A stretch of 64,000 nt of DNA, taken from Verrucomicrobiota bacterium (GTDB lineage: Bacteria; Chlamydiota; Chlamydiia; Chlamydiales; Rhabdochlamydiaceae). Positions 18,759 to 27,197 of this stretch are shown here, piece by piece (positions within the stretch are counted from its first letter, which is position 1; each line of letters opens with the position of its first letter). The DNA is taken from assembly GCA_018239715.1 (NCBI GenBank), contig JAFEGW010000006.1, positions 91,800 to 155,799 on the forward strand, written 5' to 3'. The notes below the pieces were generated by a model that made no database searches, had not been told where the DNA came from, and was given only the letters and a program-made list of their open reading frames with translations. The translations under genes and the position numbers were made by a program.

Positions 18759-19997
18759 TTAGTTCCAAAGAGAAGATTTTTTTAATAGCTCGATAAGGGC
18801 TTGACGGTCTTCAATGCTTTGATTGATAGAGATTCTTTCCGCTTCTTGGAGAAGCTGCCCCATTTTTTTACCGGGGGTGATACCTTCAGCAATAAGGTGC
18901 TCGGCTCGAACAATCGGGCTTTGCGTTTGAATTCTCAGGATAGCCTGCTGAAGAAGCTGGCGATGCAGGGTGTGATCATTTAAAAACTTTTCTTTATCGG
19001 AAGCAGGGAAATGAGCCCCGATAATTTCTAAAATCAGGAGGCTGTGGGGATGGGCATAGAAATGAGCCCATTCCACAGGTTCAAGTTTTTCTTTCCACTT
19101 GTCGGGCAAGTTGAGGAGATGCTGAGCATGGTAATAAAACTCGACAAACTCTTTTTCGGCTTTAGAGAGCTTGAGATAGTCGCAAAGGTCGAGCAGGCTT
19201 TGTAAAGAGGAGTCGGGGAAGAGCTCGAGCAGCTCGGCAATCGTAGGACAGCCTTTAGGGAAATGTTCAATCACGCTCACCCGTTTTTGGATCTCTTCAA
19301 TGGAAACTTCTTTCAGCTGCGGGAAGATCGTGGGCAGGAGTTTGAGTTGATGGAGGGTCACAAGGCCTGTGTCAAAATGGGCAAATTGCGACATTTTTTT
19401 AAATTCTTGCCAGATCCGTTCCATCGCGACTGAAGGAAGAAGGGTTTCGGCTTGCCTTAAGATGGCTTGCAAGGTGTCAGATTCGATGGGGAAGTTAAAG
19501 CGGGTGGAATATCTCACGGCCCGCATCATGCGGAGGCGGTCTTCTGAAAATCTTGCCTGAGGATCACCGATGGCGCGGATGATCCCTTTTTTGAGGTCTT
19601 TCATCCCGTCGACGAAATCGAAAATTTTATCTTGGACGGGATCGTAAAACATCCCGTTGATCGTAAAATCACGACGCTGAGCGTCTTCTTCGGGAGAGGC
19701 CGGGTCGATTCCAATAGGCCGTCTTCCGTCGATGTAGCCACGGTCTTTGCGAAAGGTGGCCACTTCAAATTGATGCCCCTCTTCGACAATAATTACAATC
19801 CCGAAGGCCACACCGACGGGAATCGTCTTAGGGAAAAGGCGCTGCACTTCTTCAACAGAGGCCGACGAGGCGATATCGATATCGTCCGAAGGCTTTTTCA
19901 AGATAAAATCTCGAACCCATCCACCTGCAAAATAAGCGATAAAACCTGCGTCCTGAAGTTTTTTAACAATAGAAGTAGCTACTTGGCAAGAGTCCAT
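18759..19997 (-). CDS. cca: CCA-adding tRNA nucleotidyltransferase / poly(A) polymerase family
   Basis: Adds or repairs the 3' CCA of tRNAs, needed here because the tRNA-Arg gene at 5988 does not encode CCA. The class II nucleotidyltransferase head is clear: FAGGWVRDFIL, the catalytic DDIDIASSA (two Asp), RRDFTINGMFYDP, then DPQARFSEDRLRMMRAVRY. A helical body follows. The ATG at 19997 gives 412 residues, normal for the family. Upstream in-frame codons back to a TTG at 20051 are less likely. A GGAGG run at 20016-20021 lies rather far from this ATG (about 18 nt), so the start is not fully certain. Confidence 0.93.
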   Translation of the reverse strand: MDSCQVATSIVKKLQDAGFIAYFAGGWVRDFILKKPSDDIDIASSASVEEVQRLFPKTIPVGVAFGIVIIVEEGHQFEVATFRKDRGYIDGRRPIGIDPASPEEDAQRRDFTINGMFYDPVQDKIFDFVDGMKDLKKGIIRAIGDPQARFSEDRLRMMRAVRYSTRFNFPIESDTLQAILRQAETLLPSVAMERIWQEFKKMSQFAHFDTGLVTLHQLKLLPTIFPQLKEVSIEEIQKRVSVIEHFPKGCPTIAELLELFPDSSLQSLLDLCDYLKLSKAEKEFVEFYYHAQHLLNLPDKWKEKLEPVEWAHFYAHPHSLLILEIIGAHFPASDKEKFLNDHTLHRQLLQQAILRIQTQSPIVRAEHLIAEGITPGKKMGQLLQEAERISINQSIEDRQALIELLKKSSLWN

Positions 19998-20095
19998 TCC
20001 ACTACCATATACCACTCCTCCGAGAAAAGTAAAGATTTCGTCGGTGTGCAAAAATATTCTGAAGGTTAAACTCTTTCAAAAAAGGAGAATAAAAT

Positions 20096-21049
20096 ATGAA
20101 AATCGTTAATTTTTTAAGCCGGATACTCTGCAACATGGTTGCAGGAACTCTTTTTTCTACATCTGCACTTTACAGTGCTACCGTCTTTTTTCCACCTGAA
20201 GTGGTCGAGAAACATCTAGAGTCTTATAGCTCACAGGAGAAAGAAGATATCGCCCAAGATTTAGCCGTTGTCAAGAGCATTTGTTTTGGAAAAGGAATTC
20301 AGACTCAGGACCATCCCTTTTATTTGGCTACGGCTGGAGGGCCAGGATCTCGCAAAAGTACGATCTTAGAGAGGTTTTTGCAAAGCCATCCTGAATACAG
20401 CTCAGGAGTCTATCTTGACCCTGATCAGCGCGCCTTAAAGTTCATGCCGCATACCTACTATGCCCAATCGTTGAATGCTTTAAATACGGCCTCTTCTTTC
20501 GATTATTTGACCGTGGTCAAAGCAGCTTATGAGAAATGGAGAGGGGCTTCCAACTATATCACCCTGACACTTCTGGAAGAAGCGCTTCAAAATAAAGCCG
20601 ATGTCGTGCATGGAACCACTTTGACAGGTGCGCATGTTCCCGAATTTTTACAGAAGTTAAAATCGGAAGGATATCGAATTACGCTGATCCTGTGCTCTGG
20701 TGAAGATAGCTTAAGGAAAGAAGCCATTGAATACCGGAATAATGAGCAGCGTTTTTATCAATCTACCCCAGAAGATGCAGTCTCTAAGGGAAAGTTTTTT
20801 GCCGAAAAAATGAGCTCTTACTTTGCCCAAGCTGATACGATCTATCTTTACTGGAGCGACGATCTCTTTGCTGAAGAGGTGCTCGCAGCCGTGTTTGAAA
20901 AGGGCGAGATGCGGGTGGAGCTGGGCTGCGCTTTGGAGCTTTTCTCCTGCAAATACGATCAGGATGTGAAGGCGCTGAAAGCCGAAGGTAAAAATTTTCC
21001 TGTGTGGGACGAATTAGTTAAAATTTATTTAAGCCGATTTCATCCATAG
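20096..21049 (+). CDS. Exported zeta-toxin-like P-loop kinase
   Basis: A 317-residue protein with a typical cleaved signal peptide (hydrophobic core around 13-27, likely cut after LYSA). The mature part resembles zeta-toxin-type kinases: a Walker A-like GGPGSRKST at residues 81-89, then YLDPDQRAL where zeta proteins have their D-P-D-x-x-K/R segment, and VVHGTTLTG. Zeta enzymes phosphorylate UDP-N-acetylglucosamine or other small substrates. An Arg replaces the usual Gly before the Walker Lys. No antitoxin gene is adjacent, and the protein is predicted to leave the cytoplasm, so a role against the host or in the envelope is more likely than a classical toxin-antitoxin pair. A good AAAGGAG precedes the ATG. 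Confidence 0.72.
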   Translation: MKIVNFLSRILCNMVAGTLFSTSALYSATVFFPPEVVEKHLESYSSQEKEDIAQDLAVVKSICFGKGIQTQDHPFYLATAGGPGSRKSTILERFLQSHPEYSSGVYLDPDQRALKFMPHTYYAQSLNALNTASSFDYLTVVKAAYEKWRGASNYITLTLLEEALQNKADVVHGTTLTGAHVPEFLQKLKSEGYRITLILCSGEDSLRKEAIEYRNNEQRFYQSTPEDAVSKGKFFAEKMSSYFAQADTIYLYWSDDLFAEEVLAAVFEKGEMRVELGCALELFSCKYDQDVKALKAEGKNFPVWDELVKIYLSRFHP

Positions 21050-21109
21050 AAGATAACGCTTTGAGGGAAATCTCCAGGTTGCTAAGATGGGCTTTTCATG
21101 GAGGTTAAC

Positions 21110-21316
21110 ATGAGCTTAATGAAAGATTTAAACGGAAAGCAAAAGACTGGTTTGGTTTTGGTAATTTTGCTTCTCGTTATTGTTTTTGGTTATGGGACTA
21201 GAGAGTGGCGCAATTCGAAAAAAGGGTACTGCTTTTTCGGTCCTAATAAATCGGCTCCCGCAATGGAAACCTGCTCTGCCGAAGACGGCAGCTGCTACAA
21301 AAAAGCCGCGCGTTAA
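21110..21316 (+). CDS. Small single-pass membrane protein
   Basis: A 68-residue protein with one strong hydrophobic helix (TGLVLVILLLVIVFGYG) and a Cys-containing tail (three cysteines in about 30 residues, including ETCSAEDGSCYKK). The ATG at 21110 is chosen because GGAGG lies five bases upstream; an ATG at 21098 would place that Shine-Dalgarno inside the gene. It follows the zeta-like gene by 60 bp. Function unknown. Confidence 0.65.
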   Translation: MSLMKDLNGKQKTGLVLVILLLVIVFGYGTREWRNSKKGYCFFGPNKSAPAMETCSAEDGSCYKKAAR

Positions 21317-21331
21317 ATTTTTCAAATTGCG

Positions 21332-21350
21332 AGGAGGCATTGCGCCTCCT
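21332..21350. terminator. Bidirectional terminator hairpin
   Basis: AGGAGGC (21332-21338) pairs with GCCTCCT (21344-21350) around a 5-nt loop, between two convergent genes. The T-tract is short on the plus strand (TTT). Confidence 0.55.
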
Positions 21351-21353
21351 TTG

Positions 21354-22604
21354 CTACTGAGCGTGTTCGAGTTTTTTATATAGAAAGGGAATTAAGCTAA
21401 TGACCCCCAGCAGAATAAAATAAAATGCCGGGGCTACTTTGCTGCCTGTGCTGTTGATTAAATAGAGCGATAGCAGAGGGGCCGGTCCTCCTAAAATCGC
21501 ATTCGACAAATTATAAGCAAAGCCGACCCCCGTATACCGAGTTTGAGTGGGAAAGATCTTGGCTAGAAAAGCAGGAAGTAGAGAATAATTTATAGTGAGA
21601 ATAAGAGTTAGAATCGTTTGAAATAAAAACATTAGAAAATATTCGCTATTGCTTCCGAAATAGTACATAAAATAAGGGAGTAATATAATTCCAAAAGAAC
21701 TGATCAACATCAGACGCTTAATTCCGAACCGATCGCCGAGTTGTCCAAATAACGGCATGCAAATACACGACAGGGAAAGCAGTCCCGTGTTGATCAGCAA
21801 AGTCTGAGGAACGTTCATCCTCAGAATATCCGTCAAAAAAGTCGTTGAGAAAAAAAAGACCATATAAAAAGCCCCGGATGAAATTGAAGAGAGGCAAAAG
21901 GCAAGAAAAAGTTGTTTTTTGTAATTTTTAAAAGTGATAGCGACGGGTTTTTTTAGAAGCTGATGATGGACCATCAAAGATTGAAACGCAGGAGTCTCCT
22001 GAAGACGCCGACGCAGATACCATCCGAAAACACCCAATAAGCCCCCGATGATAAAGGACACCCTCCAGCCCCACTCAGCTAGTGCAGAGGGATGCATCCA
22101 TTTTTCAAAAGCATAAATCTCGAAGCTGCTGACGATAAATCCTACTTGCGAGCCCAAAAAAGACCAGCTCCCGAAGAAGCCCTTTTTTCCCGCAGGTGCT
22201 ATCTCGGTTAGATAACACATGATCCCCCCGATCTCACCCCCGATGGGGATCCCTTGAAAAATCCTAAGAATGGCCAGAGTGATGACAGCGGTCATTCCAA
22301 TTTGAACATAAGTGGGAAGTATGCCCATCAAGATCATCGGGAACGTCATCAATAGAATCGACAGGAGCAGACTTATTTTACGGCCCGCTCTGTCTCCGAT
22401 CATTCCAAAAATAAGGCTGCCGATGGGCCGCATGATAAAGCCGATGGCAAAAATGAGAAGCGTATTGAATAAAGCTGAAGTTTGTTCGCTCGAAGGAAAA
22501 AAGACCCGCGCTAAAATCGAGGTGAGATATCCGTAAAGGGCATAATCATACCATTCGAGGAAATTCCCAATCGAGCAGGCCGCGATGATATTGCGTATCT
22601 TCAT
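21354..22604 (-). CDS. MFS transporter, metabolite:H+ symporter (ProP-like) family
   Basis: A 416-residue inner-membrane transporter with about twelve helices. Typical MHS signatures are the N-terminal GNFLEWYDYALYGYL, the loop-2/3 motif GMIGDRAGRKI, and GIPIGGEIGG in helix four. Members take up proline, betaine, citrate, dicarboxylates or osmolytes with protons. The substrate cannot be read from the sequence. Divergently transcribed from mutL with about 77 bp between the starts. Confidence 0.88.
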   Translation of the reverse strand: MKIRNIIAACSIGNFLEWYDYALYGYLTSILARVFFPSSEQTSALFNTLLIFAIGFIMRPIGSLIFGMIGDRAGRKISLLLSILLMTFPMILMGILPTYVQIGMTAVITLAILRIFQGIPIGGEIGGIMCYLTEIAPAGKKGFFGSWSFLGSQVGFIVSSFEIYAFEKWMHPSALAEWGWRVSFIIGGLLGVFGWYLRRRLQETPAFQSLMVHHQLLKKPVAITFKNYKKQLFLAFCLSSISSGAFYMVFFFSTTFLTDILRMNVPQTLLINTGLLSLSCICMPLFGQLGDRFGIKRLMLISSFGIILLPYFMYYFGSNSEYFLMFLFQTILTLILTINYSLLPAFLAKIFPTQTRYTGVGFAYNLSNAILGGPAPLLSLYLINSTGSKVAPAFYFILLGVISLIPFLYKKLEHAQ

Positions 22605-22645
22605 GTAAAAAAATATTCTAACACTCTGTATAACTCTATTCTACT

Positions 22646-22674
22646 TTGAAGGCAATAGAGTCATCGCATAGAAT
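22646..22674 (+). promoter_or_regulatory. Putative mutL promoter giving a leaderless or nearly leaderless mRNA
   Basis: TTGAAG (22646-22651), a 17-bp spacer and TAGAAT (22669-22674). The predicted transcription start lies at about 22681, next to the mutL ATG at 22682. Confidence 0.45.
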
Positions 22675-22681
22675 GAAGATC

Positions 22682-24322
22682 ATGCCTATCCGTGTATTGA
22701 CTGAAGATGCAATTAATAAAATCGCCGCAGGAGAAGTGATTGAAAATCCTGCCTCCGTGGTCAAGGAACTCGTTGAAAATGCGATTGATGCAGGCGCCCG
22801 GCATCTCTCGATTGAAATCAAAGGCGGCGGCTTCCAGCTGATCAAAATCAGCGATGATGGCTCGGGCATGAGCGGCGATGATGCTTTGCTCTGCTTTGAG
22901 CGCCATGCCACCTCTAAAATCACGGGAATTGATGATCTAGCTTCTTTAAGCTCGATGGGATTTCGAGGAGAGGCTTTAGCTTCGATTGCCTCGATTGCCC
23001 GTGTCGACTTAGTGACAGCCCTTCAAGACAAACAGGGGACCCGCGTCGAAATAGATGCAGGAAAAATTCGCTCGGTTTCTCCCGTGCCCCGGCAAAGGGG
23101 TACAACTTTTGAAGTCCGCTCTTTATTCTACAATGTTCCTGCTCGAAAAAAATTCCAAAAACAAGCATCCGCGGCTTTTGCTGAAATCCATAAACTTGTC
23201 ATGGCGCTCGCGCTGGCGCATGTGGAAGTCGGCTTCGAGCTGATTTCCAACGAAGAGACTCTTTTAAGTCTTCCTGCAGGGGAAGGCCCTTTTTTTCAGC
23301 AGCTGCAAAAAAGGACTGCCGATCTTTTTCAAAATAGTTTTCTTGCGACGAAGCTGGAGATTCAAGGAGCCGAAAGGGATTATACGCTGCAGGGAGCTGT
23401 CGGAACGCCAGCGGACCATCGCATTAATCGGACAGGGCAATATCTTTTTGTCAACCGGCGTCCCGTGTTTTCTCCTCAAGTTGCCCGTGCCATCAAAGAA
23501 GGTTATGGCGAGCGGCTGAGCGAAGACAGATATCCGATTTTTGTGCTCCATTTGAATGTCCCGCCTTCTTTGCTGGATGTGAATGTCCATCCTCAAAAAA
23601 AAGAAGTCCGCTTTCAAGAAGGGGAATTTCTCAAAGCTTTTGTGAAAAAAGAGGTGCAGCAAGCTTTTGGAGTTTCAGCGCCGATTTTTCAGCCCATTGC
23701 ACCGCCTGTTTTAGAGCCGCGGTCTTTACAACCCTCGTTAGAATCTTGGGATGCGCCTTTGAGCTTTCGAGAGCAGCCCGAGGAATCCCCAACGCTTGCC
23801 CCGCACGAGCAGGTGATAGGGCTTTTTGAGCATTATTTGCTGCTAGACGGCTCGACAGTTGGAGGCTATGAGCCCGGCATTGTCTGGGTCGATTTGCAAA
23901 AAGCCCATCAGCAGCTCATTTACCGTGATCTTAATCAAGACCAGCCTGTCCTTTCTCAAGGGCTTTTGATTCCGCTATCCATGGAGCTGACATCAAGCGA
24001 AGCGGAGGCTGTCTCTCTACGAAGATCGGATCTGTCGAGATGCGGGTTTCTATTGGAGCTCAGCGGCAAGCATCATGCTCTGATCGAAGCAGTCCCTCCG
24101 TTTTTGGATGAGACAGACGCGATCGAGGCGATTCGCCTCATTCTTCAAACGGAGGAGGATTTTCCTCAGCTTTCAGATAAAATTGCAAGGTTTGCCGTGA
24201 GAAAAAAGAAAACGTTTATGCTGCAAGAAGCTCTCGCTGTATGGAAAAGTTTCAAACCCTTAAAATCCCGTGAGGGAATAACCTGGACAGGAACGCATGC
24301 CATCGAAAACCTTTTTAAATAG
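22682..24322 (+). CDS. mutL: DNA mismatch repair protein MutL
   Basis: GHKL ATPase that links MutS to downstream nicking and excision. The 546-residue protein opens with IRVLTEDAINKIAAGEVIENP and VKELVENAID (the ATP/Mg site), then DDGSGM, RHATSKI and GFRGEALASIASI, a transducer domain with NRRPV and DVNVHPQKKEVRF, a linker rich in Pro/Glu, and a C-terminal dimerization domain. There is no DQHAAER-type endonuclease motif; the equivalent place reads VDLQKAHQQLIY. The ATG at 22682 gives the standard family N-terminus; an ATG at 22673 is the alternative. Its 3' end overlaps pepP by 26 bp; mutL-pepP adjacency is also seen in Chlamydiaceae. Confidence 0.95.
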   Translation: MPIRVLTEDAINKIAAGEVIENPASVVKELVENAIDAGARHLSIEIKGGGFQLIKISDDGSGMSGDDALLCFERHATSKITGIDDLASLSSMGFRGEALASIASIARVDLVTALQDKQGTRVEIDAGKIRSVSPVPRQRGTTFEVRSLFYNVPARKKFQKQASAAFAEIHKLVMALALAHVEVGFELISNEETLLSLPAGEGPFFQQLQKRTADLFQNSFLATKLEIQGAERDYTLQGAVGTPADHRINRTGQYLFVNRRPVFSPQVARAIKEGYGERLSEDRYPIFVLHLNVPPSLLDVNVHPQKKEVRFQEGEFLKAFVKKEVQQAFGVSAPIFQPIAPPVLEPRSLQPSLESWDAPLSFREQPEESPTLAPHEQVIGLFEHYLLLDGSTVGGYEPGIVWVDLQKAHQQLIYRDLNQDQPVLSQGLLIPLSMELTSSEAEAVSLRRSDLSRCGFLLELSGKHHALIEAVPPFLDETDAIEAIRLILQTEEDFPQLSDKIARFAVRKKKTFMLQEALAVWKSFKPLKSREGITWTGTHAIENLFK

Positions 24323-25337
24323 AATCACTCAAGTTCAATCGCTCTTGAAGAGCTGGAAAACCAGCGGTTGTCTGATCGAAGATCCTCTTGATCTTTTTTA
24401 TCTGACAGGATTGCAGTTATCGCTAGGAATGTTAGTGATCCTTCCCAGCAAAGCTGAGCTTTTTGTCGATGGCCGCTACATGGAGTTTGCAAAAAAGAAT
24501 AGCCCGGTTCCTGTGCAGCTTCTAGACAAGGCGGAGGCTTTTTTGCGCTCACTTCCTTCTTTAGCTTTTGATAGTCATATTGCGACGGTAGAGCGGGCAG
24601 AAAAGCTCAAGAAATTATACCCTGGAACATTAACCCCCATTCCTCAGCTTTTGAAGCAGCTCCGCGCTATCAAAGACGCAGCCGAGTTAAAAGCGATGAA
24701 AAAAAGCGCTGCGGTGCTCTGGAAAGGGTTTGAGCACATCCGCCGCTCTCTGAAGATCGGAATGACCGAAAAAGAGGTCGCGCTAGCTTTTGAAATTTAC
24801 ACCCGAAAACTCGGCGCTGAGAGGCTCGCCTTTGACCCAATTATTGCTTTTGGAAAAAATTCTGCCTATCCGCATTACCGGGCGGGCAATGCAAAGCTCA
24901 AGAAAGGAGATGTCGTTCTCGTTGACATCGGCGTTGTTGTCGATCGATATCATTCTGACATGACTCGCACTTTTTTCTTTGGCAAGGCGGACCCGCGTCT
25001 GGTCCTCCTCGATACGGTCGTAAAAAAAGCGCACGGGGCTGCGCTTGCCCTTTGCAAGAGCGGAACAAAAGTCGGAGATCTTGATCAAGCAGCGCGCAAG
25101 GTCATTCAAGCAGCGGGGCTGCAAGGGCTGATTGCCCATAGCTTGGGGCATGGGATCGGCCTTGAGACGCACGAGTTTCCTCGAATTAAATTCCAAGGCG
25201 AGGACCACGATGCCGTCTTACGTGAAGGGATGGTCATCACGATTGAGCCGGGGCTGTATTTGCCAGGTGTTGGAGGAATTCGGCATGAAGATACTGCTCA
25301 GATAACTGCAAAAGGGTATAATAATTTCTATGCTTAA
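24297..25337 (+). CDS. pepP: Xaa-Pro aminopeptidase / M24 metallopeptidase
   Basis: Removes N-terminal residues next to proline. The 346-residue protein has a creatinase-like N-terminal domain (about 1-125) and a pita-bread catalytic domain with all five metal ligands visible: Asp in LVDIGVVVDRYHSD, Asp in DMTRTF, His in SLGHGIGLETHE, Glu in TIEPGLYLPG and Glu in IRHEDTAQI. It overlaps mutL by 26 bp and the histidine kinase by 8 bp, so the three genes are likely one operon. Confidence 0.94.
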   Translation: MPSKTFLNRITQVQSLLKSWKTSGCLIEDPLDLFYLTGLQLSLGMLVILPSKAELFVDGRYMEFAKKNSPVPVQLLDKAEAFLRSLPSLAFDSHIATVERAEKLKKLYPGTLTPIPQLLKQLRAIKDAAELKAMKKSAAVLWKGFEHIRRSLKIGMTEKEVALAFEIYTRKLGAERLAFDPIIAFGKNSAYPHYRAGNAKLKKGDVVLVDIGVVVDRYHSDMTRTFFFGKADPRLVLLDTVVKKAHGAALALCKSGTKVGDLDQAARKVIQAAGLQGLIAHSLGHGIGLETHEFPRIKFQGEDHDAVLREGMVITIEPGLYLPGVGGIRHEDTAQITAKGYNNFYA

Positions 25338-27108
25338 TAAGATGAGCCTTCGTAAGAGAACATTTGTGTTTCGTGTTTCTCTTTTGGCAATCTTTCTTTC
25401 CCTCGTTTTGCCCATCACCAATACCTTATTGCAGCATATGGTACGGCACGCTATGAAGAAGGCAGCGGAGCTTGTCGTCGTTCATCTTCAGCAAAAAAGC
25501 GACCCTGAATCGATGGTCAAATACTTGGTGGACCATGAGCTCAATATTTTTTTCTATACCACGCTTGTGAATGACCAATTAGAGATCATTCATGATTCTA
25601 GAAAGGATGATCAGCATCATCCTCTCGATCCTCAAGAAAAACTCAATGTCATAGAAGCTTTTAAGACAGGAAAAGCGTTCGATTTAGGCAATAGCTCAAA
25701 CTTTTGGACCTATGCTGCACTGCGATTTGATGTCATGGATAAGCAATATGTTTTGCTGACTTCGCTCACAACTGCACAAGTCGGGATCTGGGTCTATCAA
25801 TTTCGAGTGGTTCTTTTTGTCGTGTTTACCTCTTTCATTTGCCTCTATAGTGTGATCCTTTGGTGGGGAGGATCTCGTCTTATCCGACCGCTCCTGGATA
25901 TTACACGCGCGATCAGACCTTACGCGCTGAGTAAAACGGATGTGCTCTCGCCGATCCCGATGCAAAGAGGGATGGTCGAGGAATGCAAACACTTGGCCGT
26001 GACCATCAATTCCTTGTTAGAAAAGGTCAAAGAAAACAGCCGCTCTTTTGTGGAAGAGAGAAATGAAAAAGAGGCTATTTTGGAATCTCTGATGGAAGGG
26101 ATCATGACGATCGATGCAGCGGGATTCGTCCGGTATGCGAATCAAACGGCTTCCCATATGTTGGGTATTCCCCGGCGCCAGCTCATTGGAAAACCCTTCA
26201 TGCCCCATGATTCACATCCTAAAATCGATTTATTCAAAAGTTGCCAAGCGATCATCCGCCTCGCTGGAGAGCAAGGGACGGCTGTCACAGACTCTGTTGC
26301 GATGGGAGATGGACACAAGGTTTATCTGGATTTGATTGCCGTTCCTAAGCCCTTTCGGACTGGGACCATTATCATTCTGCAAGATAAATCGAGCCAGTTC
26401 AGGGTTGTTGAAATGGGCAAGGATTTTATCGCCAATGCCTCTCATGAACTTCGCACGCCCATCACCATCATCAAAGGTTTTGCTGAGACTTTGCAAGACC
26501 TGCCGGTGATCTCTCCTCCAATGCTCAGTGAGATCACAGAAAAAATTGTCCGGAACTGCCACCGCATGGACACCCTCGTCAAAAATCTCTTAACGCTTGC
26601 CGATATCGAATATGTTCCCGAGTCGCGTTTTCAACCTTGTGACATTGTGGCCTTAGCCGATAATTGCCGCCATCTGCTTTTAACCCTTTCCCCCACTACT
26701 CGTGTCGATATCGAAAAATCGCACGATCGCATCATGGCTGATGCCGATCCGGACCTTTTAGAACTGGCCTTGATGAATCTTTTAGAAAACGGCATTAAAT
26801 ATTCAAAACCGCCTGCTCATCTGACGATCTATATTAAAGAACAAGGGGATGAAGTGCTGATTGCTATTCAAGATCGCGGCATTGGCATTCCCCCAGCAGA
26901 TCAACCCCATATCTTTGAAAGATTTTATACCGTCGACAAAGCTCATTCCCGCCGCCTTGGAGGCGCAGGCCTCGGCCTTTCCATTGTGAAGACTATCATC
27001 GAAAAACACGAAGGGACCATCTCCGTTGCCTCCGTGGTCGGTCAAGGAACGACATTTACCATCCAGCTTCCGCAGCATCGTCATGCTCTACATCCGAGTG
27101 TGAAATGA
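25330..27108 (+). CDS. PhoR-like membrane sensor histidine kinase (orphan here)
   Basis: A 592-residue sensor kinase. It has an N-terminal membrane helix (about 15-33), a ~130-residue extracytoplasmic sensor, a second helix near 160-182, a HAMP-like linker, a PAS domain around 235-350 (ILESLMEGIMTIDAAGFV), then the phospho-acceptor H372 in NASHELRTPITIIKG, the N-box NLLENGIKY, G1 DRGIGIP, the F-box HIFERFY and G2 GAGLGLSIV. All kinase boxes are intact. No response regulator is encoded anywhere in this window, so the partner must be elsewhere. It overlaps pepP by 8 bp. Confidence 0.92.
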   Translation: MLNKMSLRKRTFVFRVSLLAIFLSLVLPITNTLLQHMVRHAMKKAAELVVVHLQQKSDPESMVKYLVDHELNIFFYTTLVNDQLEIIHDSRKDDQHHPLDPQEKLNVIEAFKTGKAFDLGNSSNFWTYAALRFDVMDKQYVLLTSLTTAQVGIWVYQFRVVLFVVFTSFICLYSVILWWGGSRLIRPLLDITRAIRPYALSKTDVLSPIPMQRGMVEECKHLAVTINSLLEKVKENSRSFVEERNEKEAILESLMEGIMTIDAAGFVRYANQTASHMLGIPRRQLIGKPFMPHDSHPKIDLFKSCQAIIRLAGEQGTAVTDSVAMGDGHKVYLDLIAVPKPFRTGTIIILQDKSSQFRVVEMGKDFIANASHELRTPITIIKGFAETLQDLPVISPPMLSEITEKIVRNCHRMDTLVKNLLTLADIEYVPESRFQPCDIVALADNCRHLLLTLSPTTRVDIEKSHDRIMADADPDLLELALMNLLENGIKYSKPPAHLTIYIKEQGDEVLIAIQDRGIGIPPADQPHIFERFYTVDKAHSRRLGGAGLGLSIVKTIIEKHEGTISVASVVGQGTTFTIQLPQHRHALHPSVK

Positions 27109-27197
27109 GAATTATTTAATTTTAGAAATCTTATTAGGAGGATTATAAATCGAAAGATAGGATGGAAAGGCAATCTTTTTTTCTATATCAGATTATT

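Noticed and set aside
20008..20051. Longer CCA enzyme from a TTG at 20051, or a short peptide from an ATG at 20008 behind GGAGG
   Set aside because: TTG is unlikely and the added residues do not match the family; the short frame stops after nine codons. Kept only as uncertainty on the start.
20096..21316. Toxin-antitoxin pair made of the zeta-like gene and the small following gene
   Set aside because: The small protein is a single-pass membrane protein without antitoxin features, and zeta antitoxins normally precede the toxin.
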